Shown here one piece after another: positions 1-8,082 of a DNA stretch of 9,391 nt. Origin of the DNA: Nitrospira sp. (GTDB lineage: Bacteria > Nitrospirota > Nitrospiria > Nitrospirales > Nitrospiraceae); NCBI GenBank assembly GCA_012032965.1, contig JAAUPT010000038.1, forward strand, positions 1 through 9,391. The letters are read 5' to 3'. Both the position numbers and the translations under genes were made by a program. The stretch's first letter is position 1. Each line of letters starts with the position of its first letter. The notes beneath the pieces are model-generated. The model was not told the origin of the DNA and made no database searches. It worked only from the letters and a program-made list of their open reading frames with translations.

Positions 1-1
1 G

Positions 2-3000
2 GAAGACGACCCCTTGCCCACATTCCCCGTCATGGATCTCGAGGTCGCACATCTCCCCTGGGAACCAACGGCCTCGGAGTTCGACCTCGTGTTGATGGTC
101 ATCAACAAGGTGGACGGCTTGGAGTTGGCGTTTCTCTATGATTCCACGATTTTTGAGGACTCGACGGTCGACCGGATGTTGGGACAACTGGAAATCCTTC
201 TTGAGGAATTTATCCAGAAACCTGACGCCCCTCTTGACCAGCTTTCATTGATGACCGACGTGGAGAGACGGAACATCCGCCTGACCTGGAACAACCCACC
301 CACCCTGGCCTCCGGCATCCACACACTCATCGAGGCACAGGTGGAACGAACACCCCATGCACTCGCCGTCACGTGCGGAGACCAGTCCCTCAGCTACCAA
401 GAGCTGAATCGACGAGCGAATCGAGTCGCACGCGCCCTCAAGAAGTTAGGGGTTGATGCAGACCACCCTGTGGGTCTCTGTATCGAGCGCTCTGTGGATG
501 CTCTCGTAGGCCTCTTAGGCATTCTCAAAGCAGGGGGAGGTTATGTCCCTCTCGATCCTTCCTTTCCCACTCATCGTCTCCAGCTCATACTCGACGACGC
601 GAAGGCATCCATCGTGGTGACACGAGAGCGACTGCGTAGCCATTTACAGGGCTACGCAGGTCAGATATGCGAGATAGAGACACTCTATCGTCCACCAACA
701 AATGGAGATGAGGAAAACCTCGCAATCTCCATTTCTCCTGATCAGCTCGCCTATATCATCTATACGTCAGGCTCGACAGGACGGCCCAAAGGTGTGGCTG
801 TGACACACCGCAGTCTGGTGACCTCTCTTCATGCCAGACTTGAGTACTATACCGACCCCGTATCCAAATTCTTACTGACCTTCTCGCTGGCCTTTGATGG
901 GTCTGTGACGGGCATATTTTGGACGTTGCTGCAAGGTGGGGAACTGGTCATCCCAGCGGAGGTTGCCCATCGCGATCCAACGGAACTTGCTGCGCTCATC
1001 CAGCAGCATCGCATCTCGCATGTCGTGTGTGTGCCTTCTTTGTACCATGCCGTGCTTGGCGAGGCGATGGGCACTCAGTTAGAATCGCTCCGAGTCACCA
1101 TCACTGCTGGTGAGAGTCTACCTCTTGAACTCGTGCGGCGACATTACCAGCTTCTGCCTCATGCCACGCTGTACAACGAGTATGGACCGACGGAAGCCAC
1201 TGTCTGGTGTAGCGTGTATCAAACAACTCGCGAGGAAGCAGGGGCACGAGTCCCGATCGGCAAGCCCATCAACCATATGCAGCTCTATGTGCTGGATGCA
1301 AATCTGCAACCGATGCCTATCGGCATACCGGGTGAACTCTACGTCGCGGGAGAGTGTCTTGCTCACAGCTATGTCAACCAGCCGGCGTTGACCCAAGAGC
1401 GGTTTCTTGAGAATCCCTACATGGCCGGCACCAGGCTGTATCGGACAGGAGACCTGGCTCGTTATCGCGCCGACGGCAATCTTGAGTTTCTTGGACGCGT
1501 GGACCAGCAGGTCAAACTGCGCGGATACCGGATCGAACTAGGAGAAATCGAGTATGTGTTGAGCAACTTCCCGGGCGTGCATCACGTGGCAGTGCTGCTT
1601 CGGGGCGATAAACCGGATCAGTACCAGTTGGTGGGGTATGTCACTGGCGAACCGTCGCTCAGAGACAGGCTCGAACCAATTCGCGATCATCTCGCCGCTC
1701 GATTGCCGCACTACATGGTCCCATCTATCATTCTGTGGCTGGACACGATGCCGCTCAGTCCCGCTGGAAAAGTGAATCGACAGGCTCTTCCTGCTCCGGA
1801 ACACATAACCGGTCGCACGACAGCCAGGATTAGTCCCAGAAATCAGGTTGAAGAAGCCCTGGCTGAGTTGTGGAAATCCGTGCTTCAAGTACCTGAGGCC
1901 GGCATCCACGATCATTTCTTCGAGCAGGGAGGCCACTCCTTGTTGGCAACGCAGCTCGTCTCACGAATACGTGAACTCTTTGAGGTTGATATCTCGCTTC
2001 CGGCGCTTTTTGAGCGACCAACGATTGCGGCCTTGGCAGAAGAAGTGACGCGATTGCGCCAGGGGGAAGAAAAGGCATCCATGATGCCTCCGATCGTTCC
2101 AGTCCCCAGAGATCAACCACTCCCCCTTTCCTATTCTCAGCAACGCATGTGGTTGATGCATCAGCTGGCTCCTCAGAGCACGGCGTATAACATGCCGTTT
2201 GCGTCTCGACAGATGGGACGACTCAACAAAGCGGCTCTTCGAAGTACAATCGATGCCATCTGTAGCCGCCATGAAGCATTTAGAACGACCTTCATGATGA
2301 CGGGTGAGGGACCGGTCCAACTCATCCACCCGTTTCGCCCTCCTCATTGGCTCGAAGCAGATCTTCAGCAACTCCCACACGAAGAGCGACGACTACAGGT
2401 AGCTCGGCTTGTCGCCCAGGAAGCAAACCAACCGTTCGATCTCGAGAAAGGCCCTCTGGCACGATTCCTCTTGATTGCGATCGAACCAGAGGACCACGTA
2501 CTAGTGCTCACGATGCATCATATCATCGGAGACCAGTGGTCGTTCGGAATCATCGGCCATGAGTTTGCCTTCTTCTACAACGCGTTTTGCCGAGAGGAAG
2601 TCCCTTCAGCGAAGCCAATCCCTCTTCAGTATGCCGACTATGCGGTGTGGCAGCGGCGTTGTCTCACCGACGACTGGCTCCGCACCCAATCGGATTATTG
2701 GCAGAAGAAGCTGGCCAGGCTTTCCAAGCTTTCCTTACCGACTGATTTTCCACGGCCCGTGATGCAAACATTCAACGGCTCACATCGCATGCTGGAGTTG
2801 CCCGCGTCGTTGATCGAGCGCATGAAGCAGTTCAGTGCAGAACACAATGCGACGGTATTTATGACCCTGTTGGCCTGTTTCCAGATTCTCTTGCATCGCT
2901 ATTCCGGCCAAACCGATATCGCTGTGGGATCTCCTATCGCCAACCGGACTCAATACGCAGTGGAGTCGATCATCGGCTCGTTTGTCAATACGCTGGTCTT

Positions 3001-6000
3001 GCGTACCGATCTCTCAGGCAATCCCAGGTTCACCGAGGTAATGGCACGGGTGCGTGAAACGGCATTAGAGGCCTATGCCAACCAGGACTTCCCGTTCGAT
3101 AATTTGGTTGAGACGATGCATTCCTCTCGAGACCATAGTTCTGCCCCACTGGTGCAGGTCCTCTTCAATGTACCGAATGCTCCTATCGGAGAGATCAACG
3201 TCCAAGGGTTGAGCTGGGTACCGTTCGAGACGGAAACACAAGCCGCACAATTCGACCTCAGTTTAACGATTGAAACCGAAATCTCCCGAAAGGCATATCT
3301 GTCTTTCAATACCGACCTTTTTGAGGCACAAACGGCTGAACGAATGTTGCAACAGTACAAGACCCTGCTCCAGAGCGCCTTGACTCATCCTCAAAGCAAG
3401 CTGTCCGAGCTTCCGACACTGACAGCATTTGAGCGCCGACAGATGTTACAGGATTGGAACCGCACGCAAAGAGAGTATCCACAGTCTGAATGTTTTCATC
3501 AGCTATTTGAAGCGCAGGTCGATCAGATGCCTGACTCGGTGGCGTTGTCTATGGGACGGAAGACCCTTCGGTACAGTCAGCTCAATGCCCAGGCGAATCA
3601 GCTAGCACGCTATCTCCAAACACAGGGCGCTCGTCCAGGGACAGCGGTGGGGATTGGTCTTGAACGATCCGTGGAGATGGTCATTGCATTGTTGGCCGTA
3701 CTTAAAACCGGTGCGGCCTATGTGCCGCTTGACCCTGATTATCCACGGGATCGACTTCGGTTCATGTCGGAGAATGCCTCACTCATCGCCGTGCTCACAT
3801 CCGCCTCGCTCTCCGATCGGTTTGATGCCCAAGTCTGCCGCACACTGTGTCTCGAACGAGAGCAGGAGCGGATCGCACAGGAATCCGACTACAATCTTCC
3901 ACCTACCGCCACGCCTCAGGATTTGGCGTACATCCTGTATACATCGGGGTCGACAGGACAGCCGAAGGGGGTGGAAATTCCGCACAGAGCACTGGTGAAC
4001 TTCTTATGTTCGATACGACAAGAACCAGGATGTTCCGCTCAAGATGTCATGCTCTCCGTCACAACCTTGTCTTTTGATATTGCCGGGTTAGAACTGTATG
4101 TGCCACTACTGGTCGGGGCTCGCGTCGAAATCGCCTCTCGCGCTGTTGCAATGGACGGACGACAACTACGCGACCTCTGCGAAACCGTACAGCCGACAAT
4201 CATGCAAGCGACCCCCGCCACATGGAGAATGTTGGTTGAGGCAGGGTGGCAGGGCAGTAACAGACTGACGATACTCTGCGGAGGTGAGCCACTTCCCTCT
4301 GATCTTGCGACGACACTGTTAGATCGGAGTGAAACTCTATGGAATATGTATGGCCCGACCGAAACCACGATTTGGTCTACGATCGAGAGAATCAAGCGGA
4401 ATGATCAGGAAATCACCATTGGCAGGCCTATTGCCAATACAGAAGTGTACATCATGGATCAATTTCTCCAGCCAGTTCCGGTTGGTGTTGCCGGTGAACT
4501 CTATATCGGGGGCCATGGATTGGCCCGAGGCTATCAAGGGCGACCTGAGTTAACGACAGAGCGGTTCATTCCTCATCCGTTTTCTACAGAGCCTCTCGCG
4601 AGACTGTATCGAACAGGAGACTTGGCGCGGTATCGCCCGGATGGACGCATTGTGCATCTCGGTCGATTGGATCATCAAGTCAAGATAAGAGGGTACCGGA
4701 TTGAGTTGGGTGAGATCGAGACCGCCCTGAGCCGTCATCAAGCTGTTCGTCAGGCAGTGGTCATGGCACGAGAAGATCAACACGGTGTCAAACAGCTAGT
4801 GGCATATATGGTCTGCCAGGAAGGTCCTGCGCCAAACCAACCGGAGCTTCGCTCGTTTCTGAGGTCAGAGATTCCCGAGTATATGATTCCTTCACTCTTC
4901 GTTTTTCTGGATGCCATGCCATTGACGGCCAATCATAAGGTCGACCGGAACGCCTTACCAGCTCCAGCTTCCACGCTCACGAGCGATGCGATTTATGTTG
5001 CACCGCGCGATCGCATGGACATTCAAATGGCGATTTTGTGGCAACAGGTGTTTGGGATCGACCAGGTCGGGATTCACGACAACTTTTTCGATCTCGGCGG
5101 CCACTCGCTCAAAGCAGCTCAGCTGTTCTATCTCATTGAGCAGGTGTACGGCCGGCATCTCCCGCTTTCCACACTGTTTCAGGCACCGACTATTGCCAGT
5201 CTCACCTCGGTACTAAGGCAGGAGGAATGGACACCCCCATGCCAATCATTGGTAGCCATGCAACCAAATGGGTCGGCCATCCCTATTTTTTTGGTTCCAG
5301 GAGTTATGGGCAATGTGTTGTGGCTTGCTCAGTTGGCAAGGCTGCTAGGGCAGGCTTCCCCGGTGTACGGCCTGCAGGCGAGAGGATTGGATGGGAACGC
5401 GGCCCCATTCGACTCGGTGCCGGAAATGGCAAAGCAGTACATCATTGAGATCCGCACACGCTTCCCAGAAGGACCCTACGTCATCGTTGGTGCATGTACC
5501 GGTGGGCTGGTTGCCTATGAGATGGCGCAACAACTGGTCGAGCAGAACACAGCCGTCATCCTCGGTATCATCAATAGCTGGCATCCGAGTTCGTATCACC
5601 AGCACTATGATATCGCTCGCCCAAATAGATTGGCTTTGCCGTTCGGAATCTTCTCGAAGACCTTGCACACCATCGGCGAACTCCAACGCCTATCCCTGAG
5701 GGATCGGTTGTCGGTCATACAGCGAAAACGCAGATCCTTCATGACTATTCTCCAAGCGCCTACTGGCAGCGAGCTGAGACAGCAGCACATCAAACGCGTC
5801 CGACGGGCGATGTTCTATGCGGCCGCACGCTATACGATGTGTCTCTATCCAGGACACATCCTCAACATCGTGGCATCACAACGAATTGATGCGCACGATA
5901 CCAGATATGCTTGGAAAGAGCTGGCCGGTCAAGGCTGCCACGCCATAGATATTGCTGCCCTTCGAACGGCAGACTTGCTTGTTTCACCATATGTCGAAGA

Positions 6001-6079
6001 AGTATCTTCATATATTCGTCGCTATATAGCCGATCATTCTCACGATACACCCGTTCGACCGAATAATAGGGCTGCGTGA
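2..6079 (+). CDS. Nonribosomal peptide synthetase, C-terminal two modules with terminal thioesterase (5' partial)
   Basis: The protein assembles and releases a peptide by the thiotemplate mechanism. The frame is open to the left edge, so the gene starts outside the window; a TTG at 14 is not a real start because it lies inside a condensation domain. Residues are numbered from that TTG. About 1-95 are the end of a C domain. A1 (about 103-595) has A3 YTSGSTG at 250, YGPTE at 390 and Lys586. PCP1 has GGHS with Ser642. C2 (about 700-1140) has SYSQQRMW at 706 and HHIIGDQW at 835, and looks LCL type. A2 (about 1158-1650) has YTSGSTG at 1309, YGPTE at 1446 and Lys1642. PCP2 has LGGHS with Ser1698. 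The TE (about 1757-2005) has GACTGG with Cys1828. By-eye ten-residue codes are DGTVIAEVWK for A1 (Tyr-like) and DILQLGMIWK for A2 (close to the glycine code). No E or MT domain is present, so residues should stay L. Product identity is unknown. Confidence 0.97.
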   Translation, partial: EDDPLPTFPVMDLEVAHLPWEPTASEFDLVLMVINKVDGLELAFLYDSTIFEDSTVDRMLGQLEILLEEFIQKPDAPLDQLSLMTDVERRNIRLTWNNPPTLASGIHTLIEAQVERTPHALAVTCGDQSLSYQELNRRANRVARALKKLGVDADHPVGLCIERSVDALVGLLGILKAGGGYVPLDPSFPTHRLQLILDDAKASIVVTRERLRSHLQGYAGQICEIETLYRPPTNGDEENLAISISPDQLAYIIYTSGSTGRPKGVAVTHRSLVTSLHARLEYYTDPVSKFLLTFSLAFDGSVTGIFWTLLQGGELVIPAEVAHRDPTELAALIQQHRISHVVCVPSLYHAVLGEAMGTQLESLRVTITAGESLPLELVRRHYQLLPHATLYNEYGPTEATVWCSVYQTTREEAGARVPIGKPINHMQLYVLDANLQPMPIGIPGELYVAGECLAHSYVNQPALTQERFLENPYMAGTRLYRTGDLARYRADGNLEFLGRVDQQVKLRGYRIELGEIEYVLSNFPGVHHVAVLLRGDKPDQYQLVGYVTGEPSLRDRLEPIRDHLAARLPHYMVPSIILWLDTMPLSPAGKVNRQALPAPEHITGRTTARISPRNQVEEALAELWKSVLQVPEAGIHDHFFEQGGHSLLATQLVSRIRELFEVDISLPALFERPTIAALAEEVTRLRQGEEKASMMPPIVPVPRDQPLPLSYSQQRMWLMHQLAPQSTAYNMPFASRQMGRLNKAALRSTIDAICSRHEAFRTTFMMTGEGPVQLIHPFRPPHWLEADLQQLPHEERRLQVARLVAQEANQPFDLEKGPLARFLLIAIEPEDHVLVLTMHHIIGDQWSFGIIGHEFAFFYNAFCREEVPSAKPIPLQYADYAVWQRRCLTDDWLRTQSDYWQKKLARLSKLSLPTDFPRPVMQTFNGSHRMLELPASLIERMKQFSAEHNATVFMTLLACFQILLHRYSGQTDIAVGSPIANRTQYAVESIIGSFVNTLVLRTDLSGNPRFTEVMARVRETALEAYANQDFPFDNLVETMHSSRDHSSAPLVQVLFNVPNAPIGEINVQGLSWVPFETETQAAQFDLSLTIETEISRKAYLSFNTDLFEAQTAERMLQQYKTLLQSALTHPQSKLSELPTLTAFERRQMLQDWNRTQREYPQSECFHQLFEAQVDQMPDSVALSMGRKTLRYSQLNAQANQLARYLQTQGARPGTAVGIGLERSVEMVIALLAVLKTGAAYVPLDPDYPRDRLRFMSENASLIAVLTSASLSDRFDAQVCRTLCLEREQERIAQESDYNLPPTATPQDLAYILYTSGSTGQPKGVEIPHRALVNFLCSIRQEPGCSAQDVMLSVTTLSFDIAGLELYVPLLVGARVEIASRAVAMDGRQLRDLCETVQPTIMQATPATWRMLVEAGWQGSNRLTILCGGEPLPSDLATTLLDRSETLWNMYGPTETTIWSTIERIKRNDQEITIGRPIANTEVYIMDQFLQPVPVGVAGELYIGGHGLARGYQGRPELTTERFIPHPFSTEPLARLYRTGDLARYRPDGRIVHLGRLDHQVKIRGYRIELGEIETALSRHQAVRQAVVMAREDQHGVKQLVAYMVCQEGPAPNQPELRSFLRSEIPEYMIPSLFVFLDAMPLTANHKVDRNALPAPASTLTSDAIYVAPRDRMDIQMAILWQQVFGIDQVGIHDNFFDLGGHSLKAAQLFYLIEQVYGRHLPLSTLFQAPTIASLTSVLRQEEWTPPCQSLVAMQPNGSAIPIFLVPGVMGNVLWLAQLARLLGQASPVYGLQARGLDGNAAPFDSVPEMAKQYIIEIRTRFPEGPYVIVGACTGGLVAYEMAQQLVEQNTAVILGIINSWHPSSYHQHYDIARPNRLALPFGIFSKTLHTIGELQRLSLRDRLSVIQRKRRSFMTILQAPTGSELRQQHIKRVRRAMFYAAARYTMCLYPGHILNIVASQRIDAHDTRYAWKELAGQGCHAIDIAALRTADLLVSPYVEEVSSYIRRYIADHSHDTPVRPNNRAA

Positions 6080-6137
6080 TTTTCACCACCGTCATTTGCG
6101 GAATAGGAACGGTGATGTCGGTATTCTGGGTAGCCAT

Positions 6138-6902
6138 GTGCTGATTTCCTTTCGCCCGGTTGACCACCTTACTAGCACAATACGGCAGGATCATATCTAC
6201 CTTGAGCCGAACACCATTCATCTCTGGGGTATCAAGCTCGACGGATCATCACAGTCTATGGCGCAAGGTAAACAATGGCTGGATGCACAGGAGCTGGACC
6301 GAGCAGCTCGCCTTGTTCGGGAGGATCTTCGGCGACACTACGTGTTGGCTCACGGAGTCCTCAGAGCAGTGCTCAGTCGATATCTTGGTGTCAGCCCGGA
6401 ATTGGTAGAATTTGACCGTAGTGAAACGGGCAAGCCCTTGTTGGCAAGAGAATTACGCGATCGATCTGCGATCACGTTCAATTTGTCTCATGCGCAAGGC
6501 CGCGCGCTTGTGGCGGTCTCACGAGTACAAGAGGTCGGAATCGATGTTGAACGCGTTCGTTCAGATGTCCCGGTTGAAAATTTATCCAGGCGGTTTTTTA
6601 CTCAATCAGAACACACGACGATCATGCAATCAGCTCCGGAGCAACGCGCAGCCATCTTCTTCCGCTACTGGGTTGCGAAAGAGGCGGTGCTGAAGGCGCA
6701 AGGTATCGGTCTCAGGGGATTGACTGGATGTGAGATCATACTTGAGACGGATGGAGTTAAGAAAGACGTCCGAGTCCGGATCAATTCCCGGCTCCTAGAT
6801 CCATTGAGAGTTCGGCTTCTCTCTTGCGACCCAGAGTGGGAAGCAGCAGTGGCTGCCAAAAACTTGGACGAAGTGAGGCAGTGCGGCTTAGACTCACAGT
6901 AA
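6138..6902 (+). CDS. Sfp-type 4'-phosphopantetheinyl transferase
   Basis: The enzyme moves the phosphopantetheine arm of coenzyme A onto the conserved Ser of carrier domains, converting apo to holo NRPS or acyl carrier proteins in the cytoplasm. The family signatures are all present: FNLSHA, then GIDVE (the Mg-binding Asp and Glu), then WVAKEAVLKAQGIGL with the third acidic residue (KEA). The family region begins at IHLWGIKLD. Start choice is uncertain: the frame is open from a TTG at 6096, and GTG at 6138 is the last usual start before the conserved region. Neither has a clear Shine-Dalgarno. With GTG the protein is 254 residues, slightly long for the family. It lies 58 bases after the NRPS stop on the same strand, so it probably is co-transcribed with the NRPS and serves its two visible carrier domains. 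It may also serve other carriers in the cell. Function is confident, start is not. Confidence 0.93.
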   Translation: MLISFRPVDHLTSTIRQDHIYLEPNTIHLWGIKLDGSSQSMAQGKQWLDAQELDRAARLVREDLRRHYVLAHGVLRAVLSRYLGVSPELVEFDRSETGKPLLARELRDRSAITFNLSHAQGRALVAVSRVQEVGIDVERVRSDVPVENLSRRFFTQSEHTTIMQSAPEQRAAIFFRYWVAKEAVLKAQGIGLRGLTGCEIILETDGVKKDVRVRINSRLLDPLRVRLLSCDPEWEAAVAAKNLDEVRQCGLDSQ

Positions 6903-6921
6903 AGGGTACTTTTCTACAAGG

Positions 6922-7356
6922 CTAGCGAATGACCGGCTCGAGCGTGACTGTGGCTTTCATCGAATTGGATATCAGGCAATTTCGTTCAGCCTTTTCAATC
7001 AGCTCCTTGGCCTGAGCCACATCTTCCCCGGACTTCAATGTGATCGAAGGCCTGATCGTAATGGTGGTGAATTGAAATTGTCCCTCTACTAGCTCCAACC
7101 GACCTTCCGCCGTGCTTGCATAGCTGGAGAAGGCAAGTCCAGCTCGCTCCGCCACAGCCAGAAACGTCGTCATCAAGCAGATGTTCACGGACGCTACGAA
7201 GAGATCTTCGGGAGACCACATACCGTCGTGCCCCTTGAACTCAGGAGGCGTGGCCACCTGGACATCCGGCTTTCCTGCACATGACATGACGCCCTTGCGC
7301 TGTTCCGTCCATTTCACCGTGGTGTGATACATATACACTTTGCTCTTCTGTTCCAC
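6922..7356 (-). CDS. OsmC family protein (organic peroxide or redox stress)
   Basis: OsmC and Ohr-like proteins are small cytoplasmic thiol peroxidases that reduce organic hydroperoxides with a pair of cysteines. Here the family pattern is clear: a start YHTTVKW, then the block around GMWSPEDLFVASVNICL, which carries the first Cys, and AERNCLISNSMK, which carries the second. The GTG at 7354-7356 was chosen as start because a perfect AGGAGG (7361-7366, - strand) lies four bases before it and the resulting 144 residues match the usual family length. An ATG 144 bases further upstream in the same frame would add 48 residues with no family similarity that I can recognise. The gene is convergent with the transferase, with 19 bases between the stops and no visible terminator. 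Its actual substrate cannot be read from sequence; a general OsmC-like subgroup is as likely as classical Ohr. Confidence 0.92.
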   Translation of the reverse strand: MEQKSKVYMYHTTVKWTEQRKGVMSCAGKPDVQVATPPEFKGHDGMWSPEDLFVASVNICLMTTFLAVAERAGLAFSSYASTAEGRLELVEGQFQFTTITIRPSITLKSGEDVAQAKELIEKAERNCLISNSMKATVTLEPVIR

Positions 7357-7360
7357 TTGC

Positions 7361-7366
7361 CCTCCT
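7361..7366 (-). promoter_or_regulatory. Strong ribosome binding site of the OsmC-family gene
   Basis: The - strand reads AGGAGG, a perfect Shine-Dalgarno core, followed by GCAA and then GTG. It is the strongest ribosome binding site seen in this window and decides the OsmC start in favour of the GTG over upstream in-frame ATGs, which lack such a site. Confidence 0.85.
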
Positions 7367-7494
7367 AAGTTTCGGGTATCCGCGCACAGCTCATTGCTAT
7401 GGTTTAATATAGACCCACCCATATTCTTGTGCTCCATGAGTCGGACCATCGTCAGCGCGCCTCGTTGCACCTTTTCGCCATCGGAATTGAGATG

Positions 7495-7514
7495 CATCAC
7501 GACACGATGTGATG
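7495..7514. promoter_or_regulatory. Short dyad upstream of the OsmC-family gene
   Basis: CATCAC and GTGATG form six-base inverted arms separated by eight bases. A second pair, ACACGATG (7502-7509) and CATCGTGT (7541-7548), overlaps it with a 31-base gap. Both lie in the 224-base non-coding stretch upstream of the OsmC start, about 140 bases from the GTG. They could be an operator for a dimeric regulator, but arms this short also arise by chance. No convincing -35/-10 pair was found beside them; a TATAAC on the - strand (7547-7552) lacks a recognisable -35 partner. Confidence 0.2.
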
Positions 7515-7552
7515 GCCACGCTCCATGCTCGTCGCTTCGTCATCGTGTTATA

Positions 7553-7574
7553 GGTGCCGTCGCTCGACGGGACC
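7553..7574 (-). terminator. Hairpin just after the VIT-like gene, possible transcription end
   Basis: On the - strand GGT, one mismatch, CCGTC, a GAGC tetraloop, GACGG, mismatch and ACC can fold into a GC-rich stem of eight pairs. It starts six bases after the stop of the VIT-like gene, the expected place for the end of that operon. No run of T follows on the - strand, so it is not a standard intrinsic terminator; it may instead protect the 3' end of the transcript or act with Rho. It is also roughly symmetrical on the + strand. Confidence 0.35.
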
Positions 7575-7580
7575 GTTCCC

Positions 7581-8063
7581 TCATTCCGCTTCGATAAGCC
7601 CTTTCAGCCAATCGCCGACCGCGTGCGTGATCGCCACCACACACAGTGCGATGAAAAGATGTTCGCCAATGACCTTCCACGGCTGAATAGCTTGGGCCCG
7701 TGCGACGAAAAAGCTAAGGACCGTCAGCAAGAATAGGCCCCAGGCCACACTGATGACAATCGCCTGATCGAGCGGATGGACTGCAACCGGCACGATGAAG
7801 GTCGCTGCAATCAAAAACTTGGTCACGAACGTCGCCAGTGTTGCCTCCCAGATCTGCCTGGCAGGGCCGCTGTTCTTCGACTCTTCGGAGATGTGGATGC
7901 CGAGGGCATCGGACATGGCATCAGCAATGGCGATGGTCAGAATCCCACCGATTACGATCGCGCGCGAATGCGTTCCGGCATGCAGACCCACCATCAGACC
8001 AAGCGTGGTAATGACGCCCGACGTCAATCCAAAACTGATCCCCGTTTTCCAGGATGTTTTCAC
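7581..8063 (-). CDS. Short VIT1/CCC1-like five-helix membrane protein
   Basis: The 160-residue protein is strongly hydrophobic, with five probable membrane helices at about 8-27, 35-55, 74-95, 100-121 and 133-155. The first two, with GLTSGVITTLGLMVGL and GGILTIAIADAMSDALG followed by HISEES, resemble helices 1 and 2 of the VIT1/CCC1 family of iron and manganese transporters. Classical members have a long cytoplasmic metal-binding segment between helices 2 and 3; here only about 20 residues remain, so this is a minimal variant and transport of Fe or Mn is an inference. The start is GTG at 8061-8063, with GAGG (8068-8071, - strand) four bases upstream. It follows the cytochrome c gene by 19 bases and is probably in the same operon, the last gene before the hairpin at 7553-7574. 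Confidence 0.8.
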   Translation of the reverse strand: MKTSWKTGISFGLTSGVITTLGLMVGLHAGTHSRAIVIGGILTIAIADAMSDALGIHISEESKNSGPARQIWEATLATFVTKFLIAATFIVPVAVHPLDQAIVISVAWGLFLLTVLSFFVARAQAIQPWKVIGEHLFIALCVVAITHAVGDWLKGLIEAE

Positions 8064-8082
8064 TCTGCCTCATCGGCCTTTA

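Noticed and set aside
1538..2380. Three overlapping - strand open frames inside the NRPS
   Set aside because: They lie opposite well-conserved A1, PCP1 and C2 motifs, have no ribosome sites I could see and no recognisable domain; they are by-products of the codon use of the NRPS.
6903..6921. Possible bidirectional terminator between the transferase and OsmC-family genes
   Set aside because: The 19 bases between the convergent stops show no inverted repeat able to form a stable stem.
7547..7552. TATAAC on the - strand as a -10 box for the OsmC-family gene
   Set aside because: No TTGACA-like element lies about 17 bases upstream, and the distance to the GTG is nearly 200 bases; not strong enough to call a promoter.
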